From Streptomyces corallincola (GTDB lineage Bacteria; Actinomycetota; Actinomycetes; Streptomycetales; Streptomycetaceae), in the NCBI RefSeq assembly GCF_019104725.1, contig NZ_JAHRXF010000049.1, positions 1 to 44,504 on the forward strand: DNA of 44,504 nt. The letters run 5' to 3'. The position numbers and the translations under genes were made by a program. The notes under the pieces are model-generated. The model saw only the letters and a program-made list of their open reading frames with translations, ran no database searches and was not told the DNA's origin. Of the stretch, positions 33,427 through 42,136 are shown one piece after another; within the stretch, counting starts at the first letter, position 1; every line of letters begins with the position of its first letter.

Positions 33427-33442
33427 GGTCAGTTGACTGACC
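33427..33442 (-). promoter_or_regulatory. Palindromic operator candidate upstream of the secreted beta-helix gene
   Basis: GGTCAGT and ACTGACC form a perfect 7-bp inverted repeat separated by TG, 25-40 bases before the beta-helix ATG. Just upstream on the minus strand is an unusually A+T-rich stretch, CTTAAATCAAAACATGAACT, likely the promoter. The palindrome could bind a LacI- or ROK-type repressor sensing the polysaccharide breakdown product. That assignment is inference. Confidence 0.5.
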
Positions 33443-33603
33443 CCTGGCTTAGTTCATGTTTTGATTTAAGTGGTGAGCCAAGCGGGCGGCAAGCCTTCGG
33501 AAGCGAAAACCTTCCTTCCTGTCCGACGGAGGGCCCACGAGAAAACGGATCGTCAACTCCGTCGCACCTCAGGGGTTTGCGGGCCCGGGGAGCCCGTCCG
33601 CCG

Positions 33604-34773
33604 CTACGCTCCGGCGGGGTCGTCGAGCGGGGTCTCCCAGTCGAGCAGGCGGTTCAGTCCCTCGTCCGGCGAGGGCGTACCGGTCGGCGGGGCGGCGGGG
33701 GCGCGTCCGGGGACGCGGGTGCCGCGTGAGATACCGCCGCTGACCGTGATGTTCCGCTCGGCGCGGGTCCGGCGCAGCCGCTCGTGGAGGGCGAAGGCGG
33801 CCCCGCGGCCGGGGGCGTCGCGCAGCGCCTTGGCGAGGACGACGGCGTCCTCCAGCGCCATCGAGGCGCCCTGGCCGGTCGCCGGGGAGGCCGCGTGCGC
33901 CGCGTCCCCGACCAGCATGATCCGGCCGGTGTGCCAGGGGGTGCCGAGCGGCAGCTCGGTGGCGTTGACGGCCATGAGGTCCCGGCCGCAGCCCGCGACG
34001 ATCTCCGCGCACGGGGTGTCGTCGCCGCGCAGCAGCGCCAGCAGTTCACCGCGCGACCCGGCGGACACACCGTCCGCCGGGGTCCCGGCGGGCAGCGCGT
34101 CACCGGCGACCCGTGCGAACCAGTACGTCTCCCCCTGCGGCGACACCGCGTACCCGAAGGCGGCCGAGCCGCCCCGCACCATCGTCATGGCTCCGGCCGG
34201 TCCGGGTGCCGGGGCCGGGGTGCGGCCGTAGTAGACGCGCTGGCCCGCGTGGACGGGAACCGTGCCGGGGGCCACGGCGAGAGCGCGGACGGCGGAGTGG
34301 AGGCCGTCGGCGCCGATGAGGAGGTCGCCGGTGGCGGTGGTGCCGTCGGTGAAGCGGGCGGTGACGGTGTCGGGGGTCTCGGTGAGGGACGCCAGCCGGG
34401 CGCCGTGGTTCAGGGTGATGCCGCGCCGGGTCAGTTCCGCCTGGAGGGCCGCGTTCAGCACCCCGCGCGGCAGGCAGCGGTAGCGCAACGCGGGGTCGTC
34501 GGCCCCGGTGAGCGGATGGGCGCCGATCTCGGTGCCGCGTGCGTCCAGCAGGCGCAGGGAGGTCAGCGGGAAGCCCACGGCGGTGACCGCGTCGGTGGCG
34601 CCGAGCTGGGCGAGGGCGCGCATGCCGTTGCTCGCCAGGGTCAGGAAGGCGCCGATGTCCTCGGCGGCGTCGGGGTGTGCCTCGTACACCTCGACCTCGT
34701 GTCCGGCCCGGTCGAGCCCGAGCGCGGCGGCCGTGCCCGCGATGCCGCCGCCGATCACCAGGATGCGTGCCAT
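33604..34773 (-). CDS. FAD-dependent monooxygenase (aromatic hydroxylase fold)
   Basis: A 389-residue flavoenzyme of the PHBH fold. GGGIAGTAAALGLDRAGHEV (residues 8-27) binds the FAD ADP moiety and GDAAHAASPATGQGASMALE holds the second FAD contact and substrate region. A DGxH-type ADGLHSAV motif is also present. Such proteins hydroxylate aromatic or polyketide substrates or act as salicylate-like hydroxylases; the substrate is not predictable. ATG 34773 has a weak site. It stands alone in the window, so no pathway can be assigned. Confidence 0.88.
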   Translation of the reverse strand: MARILVIGGGIAGTAAALGLDRAGHEVEVYEAHPDAAEDIGAFLTLASNGMRALAQLGATDAVTAVGFPLTSLRLLDARGTEIGAHPLTGADDPALRYRCLPRGVLNAALQAELTRRGITLNHGARLASLTETPDTVTARFTDGTTATGDLLIGADGLHSAVRALAVAPGTVPVHAGQRVYYGRTPAPAPGPAGAMTMVRGGSAAFGYAVSPQGETYWFARVAGDALPAGTPADGVSAGSRGELLALLRGDDTPCAEIVAGCGRDLMAVNATELPLGTPWHTGRIMLVGDAAHAASPATGQGASMALEDAVVLAKALRDAPGRGAAFALHERLRRTRAERNITVSGGISRGTRVPGRAPAAPPTGTPSPDEGLNRLLDWETPLDDPAGA

Positions 34774-35007
34774 GAGCGCTCCGCCCGTCTTCCGTCCCCG
34801 CCGACACCGTCCGCCACGGCACTCGTACGCCATGACGGCCGGGCCGGGCAAACCGGCGCGCCCCGTCCGGGCGGGCGCGCCGGGGCACGCGCGCGGTGTT
34901 CGGCCCCCGCGTGCGACGTCAACGGCCGGCGCCTCGTACGCGGCGGATGTCGTCCGGCGGCGAGGGGAGCGGGTCGGTCCGGTCGGAGCGGGGCGGCGTC
35001 GCTCGGC

Positions 35008-36135
35008 TCAGCCCGGTCCCGGCCGGGAGCGCCGACCGGCGCGCACCGTGGCGGGCAGGCCCTCGGTGCGCAGCCGTCCCACGGTGCGCAGCAGCCGGTC
35101 GGCGGGGTCGCGCAGGCCGGGGTGGGCCAGCACGGTGTTGCGCAGGCCGCGCACCGGGCGGCGCCACATGCGGCGGGCCACGGACACCGGATGCGGCCGG
35201 GTGGCGAAGCCCTCCGCGACGCGCAGCTCACGGGTCTTGAGCCAGTCCTTGTACTCCTTGTCGCCGCGCCCCAGATCGACCAGGCCGACTCCGGCACGGG
35301 CCGCCGCCTCGGCGGTGCGCAGGTGCATCATCAGGCCGGGCGAGTAGTAGTGGAGGGCGGGGTCGTAGGCGGTGAACCAGGCGGCCAGTACCGTCGCGGA
35401 GCGCGGTCCGAAGTGGGCGGCGACCGGGCGGTCCCCGGCGTACAGCACGGAGAGCAGGCCGGTGAAGTGCTCCTCGCGGACGTGGAAGAGATGGTCCACG
35501 AGATCGACGATCCAGGGCCGGGAGAAGCGGTCCATGCGTCCGGTGCGCCGGTACTGCGCGGACTTCCACGCCATCAGGGCGCGCAGGGCACGCGGGTCGC
35601 GTTCGTCGGCCACGAACCTCAACTCCCCGACGTCCCGGCCGAGTCGGCGCTCCTTCTTCAGGGTGGTCCGGGCGAGGCCGGGGTACGTGGCGCGCAGCCA
35701 GGCCGGGTAGTCGCCGTCGCCGGGCTTCACGTCGATGACCGGTGAGGCGAAGGTGCCGGTGACGTACGGGGCGAACGGCGTCTGTTCCCGGACGAGATGG
35801 TCGAACTCCAGGACGCTCAGTCCGCAGGCGTGCAGGAGTTGCCCGGTGTCCCAGGTGACACCGGGCCGGTGCACCAGCGCCTGGCAGTCGGACAGGCCTA
35901 GCCCGACGGCGCGGCCGGAGCCGAGCGGGGTGCGTTCGAAGGGCAGGAACCCGACCGGTTCCCCGCCCTCGTGCAGCACGGCCACCCGCACCCCGCCGCG
36001 CCCGCGGCCGACCCCGATGGCGAACTCCGGTGCCAGGAACGGGTTCGCGTACTCGGGCGACTCGTCCATCGCCCGGTGCCAGGCGGCGCGCAGGGCGGAG
36101 GTCAGTTCACCGGTTCTGTGCACGGTGATCTCCAC
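35008..36135 (-). CDS. CelD/BcsL-type GNAT acetyltransferase
   Basis: A 375-residue protein of the CelD/BcsL GNAT group. It has VAVLHEGGEPVGFLPFERTP in the N-terminal half, KKERRLGRDVGELRF at the centre and a C-terminal GNAT-like DRPVAAHFGPRSATVLAAWF, then GLMMHLRTAEAAARAGV and VDLGRGDKEYKDWLKTREL. Family members are linked to cellulose or polysaccharide acylation, and the function is not proven. The GTG at 36135 is preceded by a GGGGGG run and a weak GAG. It stands alone. Confidence 0.85.
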   Translation of the reverse strand: MEITVHRTGELTSALRAAWHRAMDESPEYANPFLAPEFAIGVGRGRGGVRVAVLHEGGEPVGFLPFERTPLGSGRAVGLGLSDCQALVHRPGVTWDTGQLLHACGLSVLEFDHLVREQTPFAPYVTGTFASPVIDVKPGDGDYPAWLRATYPGLARTTLKKERRLGRDVGELRFVADERDPRALRALMAWKSAQYRRTGRMDRFSRPWIVDLVDHLFHVREEHFTGLLSVLYAGDRPVAAHFGPRSATVLAAWFTAYDPALHYYSPGLMMHLRTAEAAARAGVGLVDLGRGDKEYKDWLKTRELRVAEGFATRPHPVSVARRMWRRPVRGLRNTVLAHPGLRDPADRLLRTVGRLRTEGLPATVRAGRRSRPGPG

Positions 36136-36417
36136 GTCGGCTCGCACCCCCCGAGGACGGCGCGGCCCGTGGACCGCGGAACGTGGATCGCATGGACGGA
36201 ACGCTCCCCCCGTGGCGCCCGGAAGCCGCGAGGCGGCACGTACGCCGTCCAGAGTGCCCCAGCCGGACGACCGTCGGCCACCGGTCTGCGGAGATCGGTG
36301 CGGAAAGCGGCCGCCGGGACGCCGGACGCGCCCGCGCGGAGCCCGTCGTACGCTGAGGGAACCCGCCGTTCCGTCTCCGTGGTCGCCCGACGTCACCGTC
36401 ATCCGAGGAGAGACGCC

Positions 36418-36636
36418 ATGCCGTTCGCCAACTTCAAGGTCCCCGCCGGAAGCCTGGACGAGAAGCAGAAGGAACTGATCGTCACACGGGTCACCGACCT
36501 CTACGCCGAGCTGTACGGCGACGGGGCGCGCGCCTCCACGATGGTGCTGGTGGAGGAGGTGCCGGACGGCGGCTGGGGCATCGGCGGCGGGGTGCTGACC
36601 CTGGCCCGGCTCCAGGGCAGGGACCCGGAGAGCTGA
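36418..36636 (+). CDS. Tautomerase-superfamily protein (4-oxalocrotonate tautomerase type)
   Basis: A 72-residue protein starting MPFANFKVPAG, so after Met removal Pro is the N-terminal catalytic base, as in 4-OT. KQKELIVTRVTDLYAELYG is the amphipathic helix, and TMVLVEEVPDGGWGIGG is the second strand and hairpin. It catalyses keto-enol isomerisation of an unknown substrate. ATG 36418 follows GAGGAGAGA. It lies 66 bases before the inverted repeat of the chitinase promoter. Confidence 0.88.
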   Translation: MPFANFKVPAGSLDEKQKELIVTRVTDLYAELYGDGARASTMVLVEEVPDGGWGIGGGVLTLARLQGRDPES

Positions 36637-36701
36637 ACCGGGCCCGTTCGCGCCGCTGATCCCGCGCGTCCCGCGCGTCCGGCTCGGGTAAAGAAATCGC
36701 A

Positions 36702-36746
36702 TGGTCTAGTCCAAACAACAAGTTGGACTAGACCAACATATTGACG
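36702..36746 (+). promoter_or_regulatory. Inverted repeat of DasR-like sites in the chitinase promoter
   Basis: TGGTCTAGTCCAA (36702-36714) and TTGGACTAGACCA (36723-36735) form a perfect 13-bp inverted repeat. Each arm contains a near match to the DasR consensus TGGTCTAGACCA. A TTGACG at 36741-36746 could be the -35 box. Streptomyces chitinase promoters are known to carry such sites, so induction by N-acetylglucosamine or chitosan oligomers through DasR is likely. Binding is inferred from the motif. Confidence 0.75.
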
Positions 36747-36806
36747 TGATCACATCACTCGCCAGAGGCTGGGACCTCTCCCCCACTCCCCCTCTGGAGG
36801 CACGCA

Positions 36807-38018
36807 GTGAGAGGTCTTCGCGCATGTCTGGGCGCGGCGGCGGCCGTCGGGCTGGTCGCCGCGGGCGCCGGTGCGTTCGCCGCCGGCAGCGCCTCGGGCG
36901 CCGCCACCGCGCTGGACAACCGGTGGTACGCCGCCGCCCCGTATCTGATGCCGACGGACAACGAACCGCCGGACGCGGGCGCCATCATGGACGCCACCGG
37001 TCTGAAGGCGTTCCAGCTCGCCTTCGTCCTCGCCCCCAACGGCGGCGGCTGCTCACCCACTTGGGGCGGCACCGCGCCGGTCTCCTCGGACACGGCGGTC
37101 CGCTCGGTCATCGACGCGATCCGCGCCAAGGGCGGCGACGTGTCCGTCTCCATCGGCGGCTACGGCGGCACCAAGCTTGGCCAGTCCTGCGCGGACCCCG
37201 CCGCCACGGCCGCCGCCTACCAGCAGGTCATCACCAAGTACGGCCTGCACGCGATCGACTTCGACCTGGAGGAGCCGGAGTACGAGAACACGGCGGCGGT
37301 CCACAACGAGATCGGCGCCGCGAAGATCCTCCAGCAGAACAACCCCGGCCTGTACGTGTCGGTGACGACGGCGGGCACGGCGGACGGCACCGGCTGGTTC
37401 GGCAAGCAGATGCTGCTGGAGGCGAAGTCGCAGGGGTTCACCCCGAACAACTTCTCCATCATGCCGTTCGACGGCGGCTTCAACGGCGCGGCGAGCCAGA
37501 CGAGCGCGCTGACCAACTTCAACTCGATCCTCCAGTCCACCTTCGGCTGGGACCAGGCGACCGCCTACGCCCACGAGGGCTTCTCCGGGATGAACGGCCG
37601 CAGCGACACCGGGGAGTACTTCTCCCAGGCCGACTTCCAGACCGTGCTGGACTACGCGACCGGTCACCACATGGACCGCTTCACGTTCTGGTCCCTGAAC
37701 AGGGACCGCCAGTGCTCCCCCGCCGACAACGGGGGCCGCACCTCCGGCACCTGTTCCAGCGTGGCGCAGAACTCCTGGGACTTCGCCAAGTTCTCGGTGA
37801 GGTTCGCCGGTGCCACCCCGCCCGCCACCGGTCCGACCACGCCCCCGCCGACCCAGCCGGGCGGCGCGTGCAAGGGCGCCTGGAACTCCTCGACCGCCTA
37901 CACCGGCGGAACCGAGGTGTCGTACGGCCACCACAACTGGAAGGCGAAGTGGTGGACGCAGAACGAGGTGCCGGGCGCGAGCGAGTGGGGTCCCTGGCAG
38001 GACGAGGGCGCCTGCTGA
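36807..38018 (+). CDS. Secreted GH18 chitinase with C-terminal CBM5/12 chitin-binding domain
   Basis: A 403-residue chitinase. Signal region 1-33, GH18 barrel about 38-335, a Pro/Thr linker, then a CBM5/12 module (ACKGAWNSSTAYTGG and KAKWWTQNE) at 355-403. The GH18 motif DxxDxDxE reads HAIDFDLE: Asp151, Asp153 and catalytic Glu155 are present, while the first Asp is His148. It hydrolyses chitin outside the cell. GTG 36807 follows TGGAGG. The upstream inverted repeat gives chitin-responsive control. The length is short for a chitinase, but the domains are complete. Confidence 0.92.
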   Translation: MRGLRACLGAAAAVGLVAAGAGAFAAGSASGAATALDNRWYAAAPYLMPTDNEPPDAGAIMDATGLKAFQLAFVLAPNGGGCSPTWGGTAPVSSDTAVRSVIDAIRAKGGDVSVSIGGYGGTKLGQSCADPAATAAAYQQVITKYGLHAIDFDLEEPEYENTAAVHNEIGAAKILQQNNPGLYVSVTTAGTADGTGWFGKQMLLEAKSQGFTPNNFSIMPFDGGFNGAASQTSALTNFNSILQSTFGWDQATAYAHEGFSGMNGRSDTGEYFSQADFQTVLDYATGHHMDRFTFWSLNRDRQCSPADNGGRTSGTCSSVAQNSWDFAKFSVRFAGATPPATGPTTPPPTQPGGACKGAWNSSTAYTGGTEVSYGHHNWKAKWWTQNEVPGASEWGPWQDEGAC

Positions 38019-38172
38019 CCCGGCCGCCCGGACGGCCCTGACCCCGGGGCCGCGACACGCCCGCTCCCCCCGCCTGACCTGGGCCGACGCCCGTGCGGGT
38101 GGTGGGAGCGGGCGGAGGGTCGTAGCGTCGAGGTGCAGTGCTCGGACGACGGTACGACGGGTGGGAGCGACC

Positions 38173-38625
38173 ATGCGCGGAACTCTGGCCGGAACGGCGG
38201 TCACACTGGCGGCGGGGGTCCTGCTCGCCGGTTCCCTGACCACGGCGTCGGCGGCCCCGGCCGCTCCGGCGCCGCACGGGTCCCCGCCGCCGACCGTCCT
38301 GCTGGACTGCGAGTGGAAGCAGGACGTCCGCCCGACCGAGTTCATCCTCGCCTGCGGCGACGGCAACAACCGCTTCTCCGGGCTCCGTTGGCAGGAGTGG
38401 GGTACGCAGCGGGCGACCGCCGTGGGCGTCAACGAGGCCAACGACTGCGAGCCGTACTGCGCGGCCGGGACCTTCCACTCCTTCCGGGTCACCGTGCGCC
38501 TGGACCAGCCGAAGGTGTGGACGAAGGACGCGAACGTCCAGCACTTCACCCGGATGCAGGTGACGTACTCCGACGCCCGGCCGGGGGGCTCCGAGCAGGT
38601 CGTGACGTACCCGCTCTGGGACTGA
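38173..38625 (+). CDS. Small secreted protein of unknown function
   Basis: 150 residues: signal peptide 1-27 (LTTASA), a Pro-rich linker, then VLLDCEWKQDVRPTEFILAC, DGNNRFSGLRWQEWG and NDCEPYCAAGTFHSFRVTV. Four Cys in the mature part suggest two disulfide bonds. I recall similar proteins across Streptomyces with no known function. ATG 38173 has GGGAG upstream. It is not clearly co-transcribed with the chitinase (155-base gap). Confidence 0.8.
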   Translation: MRGTLAGTAVTLAAGVLLAGSLTTASAAPAAPAPHGSPPPTVLLDCEWKQDVRPTEFILACGDGNNRFSGLRWQEWGTQRATAVGVNEANDCEPYCAAGTFHSFRVTVRLDQPKVWTKDANVQHFTRMQVTYSDARPGGSEQVVTYPLWD

Positions 38626-38636
38626 GCACGACCGGT

Positions 38637-38670
38637 CGCCCCCGGTGTCCCGTACGGGGCACCGGGGGCG
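38637..38670. terminator. Bidirectional terminator hairpin before pyc
   Basis: A 15-bp stem (CGCCCCCGGTGTCCC with GGGGCACCGGGGGCG, one G-U type pair) with a GTAC tetraloop lies between the convergent secreted-protein and pyc genes. Confidence 0.8.
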
Positions 38671-38688
38671 GCTCGCGCGGCGGGCGGG

Positions 38689-41600
38689 TCAGCCGATCTC
38701 GGCGATCAGGTCGCCGCCCTCCACCTGCTGGACGCGGTTGATGGCGAGCCGCGCCACCCGGCCCGCCCTGGAGGCGGTGATGGTGGCCTCCATCTTCATC
38801 GCCTCGATGGTGGCGACCGTGGCGCCCGCCGCCACCTCGTCTCCCTCCGCGACGGACAGCGTCACCACACCCGCGAACGGCGCGGCCACCTGGCCCGGAT
38901 CGGAGCGGTCGGCCTTCTCGGTGACCGGCACGTCCGTGGCGGCCGAGCGGTCGCGGACCTGGATGGGCCGCAACTGCCCGTTGAGCGTGGACATCACGGT
39001 CCGCATCCCGCGCTCGTCGGCGTCCCCGACCGCCTGGAGTTCGATCAGCAGCCGGACGCCGGGCTCCAGATCGACGGCGTACTCCTTGGCCGGACGCAGA
39101 CCGTAGAAGAAGGACTTGCTGTCCAGGACGCCGGTGTCGCCGTAGTCCTGCCGATGCGTGTCGAACTCGCGGGTCGGGCCGGGGAACAGCAGCCGGTTCA
39201 GGGTGGCGCGGGTGTCCTTGGCGAGCCCCTCGCGGTCCTCGGCGGAGAGTTCCGCGACCGGCTTGGCCGCGGCGCGGCCCTTGAGCGCCCTGGTGCGGAA
39301 CGGCTCGGGCCAGCCGCCGGGCGGGGTGCCCAGTTCGCCGCGGAGGAAGCCGATCACCGAGTCCGGGATGTCGAACCGGTCCGGGGTCCGCTCGAAGTCC
39401 TCCGGGGCGACCCCGGCGCCGACGAGGTGCAGGGCGAGGTCACCGACCACCTTGGACGACGGGGTGACCTTGACCAGCCGGCCGAGGATGCGGTCGGCCG
39501 CCGCGTACATCGCCTCGATGTCCTCGAAGCGGTCCCCGAGGCCGAGGGCGCGGGCCTGGGTACGCAGGTTGGAGAGCTGTCCGCCGGGGATCTCGTGGTG
39601 GTACACCCGGCCGGTCGGGGAGGCGAGGCCCGCCTCGAAGGGCGCGTAGATCTTCCGGACGCCCTCCCAGTACGGCTCCAGGTCGCCCACCGCCGTCAGG
39701 TCCAGGCCGGTGGGGTGCGCGGAGTGGTCGGTGGCGGCGACCAGCGCGGTCAGCGACGGCTGGGAGGTGGTCCCGGCCATCGAGGCGACGGCGCCGTCCA
39801 CCGCGTCCACACCCGCCTGGATCGCGGCCAGGTAGGTGGCGAGCTGGCCGCCGGCCGTGTCGTGGGTGTGCAGGTGCACGGGGAGCCCGAACTCCCGGCG
39901 CAGCGCGGACACCAGGGTCGCGGCGGCCGGTGCGCGCAGCAGGCCCGCCATGTCCTTGACCGCGAGGACGTGCGCGCCCGCCTCGACGATCCGCTCGGCG
40001 AGCCGCAGGTAGTAGTCGAGGGTGTAGAGCCGCTCGCCGGGGTCGCTGAGGTCGGCGGTGTAGCAGAGGGCGACCTCGGCGACGGCGGTGCCGGTCGCAC
40101 GTACGGCGTCGATGGCGGGGCGCATCTGGCCGACGTCGTTGAGGGCGTCGAAGATGCGGAAGATGTCGATGCCGGTGGCGGCGGCCTCCTGCACGAACGC
40201 GTCGGTGACCTCCGTGGGGTACGGGGTGTAGCCGACGGTGTTGCGTCCGCGCAGCAGCATCTGGAGGCAGATGTTGGGCACCGCCTCGCGCAGTGCGGCC
40301 AGCCGCTCCCAGGGGTCCTCGGCGAGGAAGCGGAGCGCCACGTCGTAGGTGGCGCCGCCCCAGCACTCCACGGAGAGCAGTTCGGGCAGGGTGCGGGCGA
40401 CGACCGGGGCGACGGCGAGGAGGTCCTTGGTGCGGACGCGGGTCGCCAGCAGGGACTGGTGGGCGTCGCGGAACGTGGTGTCGGTGACGCCGGTCAGCGG
40501 CGACTCGCGCAGATGGCGGGCGAAGCCCTCCGGGCCCAGCTCGACCAGCCGCTGCCGGGACCCGGCGGGCGGCTCACCGGCCGGGAGCGGGGGCAGCTTC
40601 GCGGTGGGGTCGAGCAGTTCGGGGCGTTCGCCGTGCGGCTTGTTGACCGTGACGTCGGCCAGATAGGTCAGCAGCTTGGTGCCCCGGTCGGCGGAGTGAC
40701 GGGACGTCAGGAGCTGCGGGCGCTGCTCGATGAACGAGGTGGTGATCCGGCCCGCCCGGAAGTCCGGGTCGTCCAGCACGGCTTGCAGGAACGGGATGTT
40801 GGTGGCCACGCCCCGGATGCGGAACTCCGCGACGGCACGCCGGGCGCGGCCCACGGCGGTGGCGAAGTCCCGCCCCCGGCAGGTGAGTTTGACCAGCATG
40901 GAGTCGAAGTGGGCGCTGATCTCACTGCCCGCGTGGGTCGTTCCGCCGTCCAGCCGGATGCCGGAGCCGCCGGGCGAGCGGTACGCGCTGATCCGTCCGG
41001 TGTCCGGGCGGAACCCGTTGGCGGGGTCCTCGGTGGTGATCCGGCACTGGAGGGCGGCGCCGCGCAGGACGATCCGGTCCTGGGACAGCCCGAGGTCGGC
41101 CAGGGTCTGGCCGGACGCGATGCGCATCTGGGCCTGGACCAGATCGACGTCGGTGACCTCCTCGGTCACCGTGTGCTCGACCTGGATGCGCGGGTTCATC
41201 TCGATGAAGACGTGGTTGCCGTCCCGGTCGAGCAGGAACTCGACGGTCCCGGCGTTGCGGTAGCTGATCTCGCGGGCGAAGCGGACCGCGTCGGCGCAGA
41301 TACGGTCGCGCAGCTCCGGGTCCAGGTTGGGCGCGGGCGCCAGCTCGATGACCTTCTGGTGGCGGCGCTGGAGGGAGCAGTCCCGTTCGTACAGGTGGAT
41401 GACGTCGCCCGCACCGTCGGCGAGGATCTGCACCTCGATGTGGCGGGGTTCCACGACGGCCTTCTCCAGAAAGACGGTCGGGTCGCCGAAGGCGGAGGCG
41501 GCCTCGCGGGACGCGGCCTCGATGGACTCGCGCAGCCGCTCGGGGTCCTCGACGCGGCGCATGCCGCGCCCGCCGCCGCCCGCGACGGCCTTCACGAACA

Positions 41601-42063
41601 CCGGGAAGCCCACCTCGTCGGCGGCGGCGACCAGTTCGTCCACGTCCGTGGAGGGCTGCGAGGACCTCAGCACCGGCACGCCCGCCGCTTGGGCGGCGGC
41701 CACCGCGCGGGCCTTGTTGCCGGTCAGCTCCAGGGTGCGGGCGTCGGGACCGACGAAGGTGATGCCCGCCTCCTCGCAGGCGCGGGCGAGTTCGGGGTTC
41801 TCGGAGAGGAACCCGTAACCGGGGTAGACGGCGTCCGCACCGGCCCGGCGGGCGGCGGCGACGATCTCCTCGACGGAGAGGTACGCCCGCACCGGGTGGC
41901 CCGGCTCTCCGATCTCGTACGCCTCGTCGGCCTTCAGCCGGTGCAAGGAATTGCGGTCCTCGTGCGGGAAGACGGCGACCGTCCGCGCCCCGAGTTCATA
42001 TCCCGCCCGGAACGCGCGGATGGCGATTTCTCCGCGATTGGCGACGAGCACTTTGCGGAACAT
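38689..42063 (-). CDS. pyc: Pyruvate carboxylase
   Basis: A 1124-residue biotin enzyme that makes oxaloacetate from pyruvate and bicarbonate to refill the TCA cycle. Biotin carboxylase is residues 1-450 (FRKVLVANRGEIAIRAFRAG, GGGGRGMRRVED ATP loop, EMNPRIQVEHTVTEE). The carboxyltransferase is about 540-810 (GVTDTTFRDAHQSLLATRVR, metal-binding His in VHLHTHDTAGG). A linker and BCCP domain (about 1055-1124) carries EAMKME, whose Lys is biotinylated. ATG 42063 follows AGGGAAA. It stands alone. Confidence 0.97.
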   Translation of the reverse strand: MFRKVLVANRGEIAIRAFRAGYELGARTVAVFPHEDRNSLHRLKADEAYEIGEPGHPVRAYLSVEEIVAAARRAGADAVYPGYGFLSENPELARACEEAGITFVGPDARTLELTGNKARAVAAAQAAGVPVLRSSQPSTDVDELVAAADEVGFPVFVKAVAGGGGRGMRRVEDPERLRESIEAASREAASAFGDPTVFLEKAVVEPRHIEVQILADGAGDVIHLYERDCSLQRRHQKVIELAPAPNLDPELRDRICADAVRFAREISYRNAGTVEFLLDRDGNHVFIEMNPRIQVEHTVTEEVTDVDLVQAQMRIASGQTLADLGLSQDRIVLRGAALQCRITTEDPANGFRPDTGRISAYRSPGGSGIRLDGGTTHAGSEISAHFDSMLVKLTCRGRDFATAVGRARRAVAEFRIRGVATNIPFLQAVLDDPDFRAGRITTSFIEQRPQLLTSRHSADRGTKLLTYLADVTVNKPHGERPELLDPTAKLPPLPAGEPPAGSRQRLVELGPEGFARHLRESPLTGVTDTTFRDAHQSLLATRVRTKDLLAVAPVVARTLPELLSVECWGGATYDVALRFLAEDPWERLAALREAVPNICLQMLLRGRNTVGYTPYPTEVTDAFVQEAAATGIDIFRIFDALNDVGQMRPAIDAVRATGTAVAEVALCYTADLSDPGERLYTLDYYLRLAERIVEAGAHVLAVKDMAGLLRAPAAATLVSALRREFGLPVHLHTHDTAGGQLATYLAAIQAGVDAVDGAVASMAGTTSQPSLTALVAATDHSAHPTGLDLTAVGDLEPYWEGVRKIYAPFEAGLASPTGRVYHHEIPGGQLSNLRTQARALGLGDRFEDIEAMYAAADRILGRLVKVTPSSKVVGDLALHLVGAGVAPEDFERTPDRFDIPDSVIGFLRGELGTPPGGWPEPFRTRALKGRAAAKPVAELSAEDREGLAKDTRATLNRLLFPGPTREFDTHRQDYGDTGVLDSKSFFYGLRPAKEYAVDLEPGVRLLIELQAVGDADERGMRTVMSTLNGQLRPIQVRDRSAATDVPVTEKADRSDPGQVAAPFAGVVTLSVAEGDEVAAGATVATIEAMKMEATITASRAGRVARLAINRVQQVEGGDLIAEIG

Positions 42064-42136
42064 GCTGGTTTCCCTTCGGCCTGTCGGCGACGAACACCAT
42101 GCTGTCAGCCATGTGCTTCCCTGGCTCGCGGCAACG

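Noticed and set aside
30771..33440. Long open frames on the plus strand opposite the discoidin gene, and similar long antisense frames elsewhere (for example 39154-42474, 24310-26505, 5736-7400).
   Set aside because: They are GC-rich shadows of real genes with low-complexity Gly/Arg/Ala/Val composition and no known domain or ribosome site.
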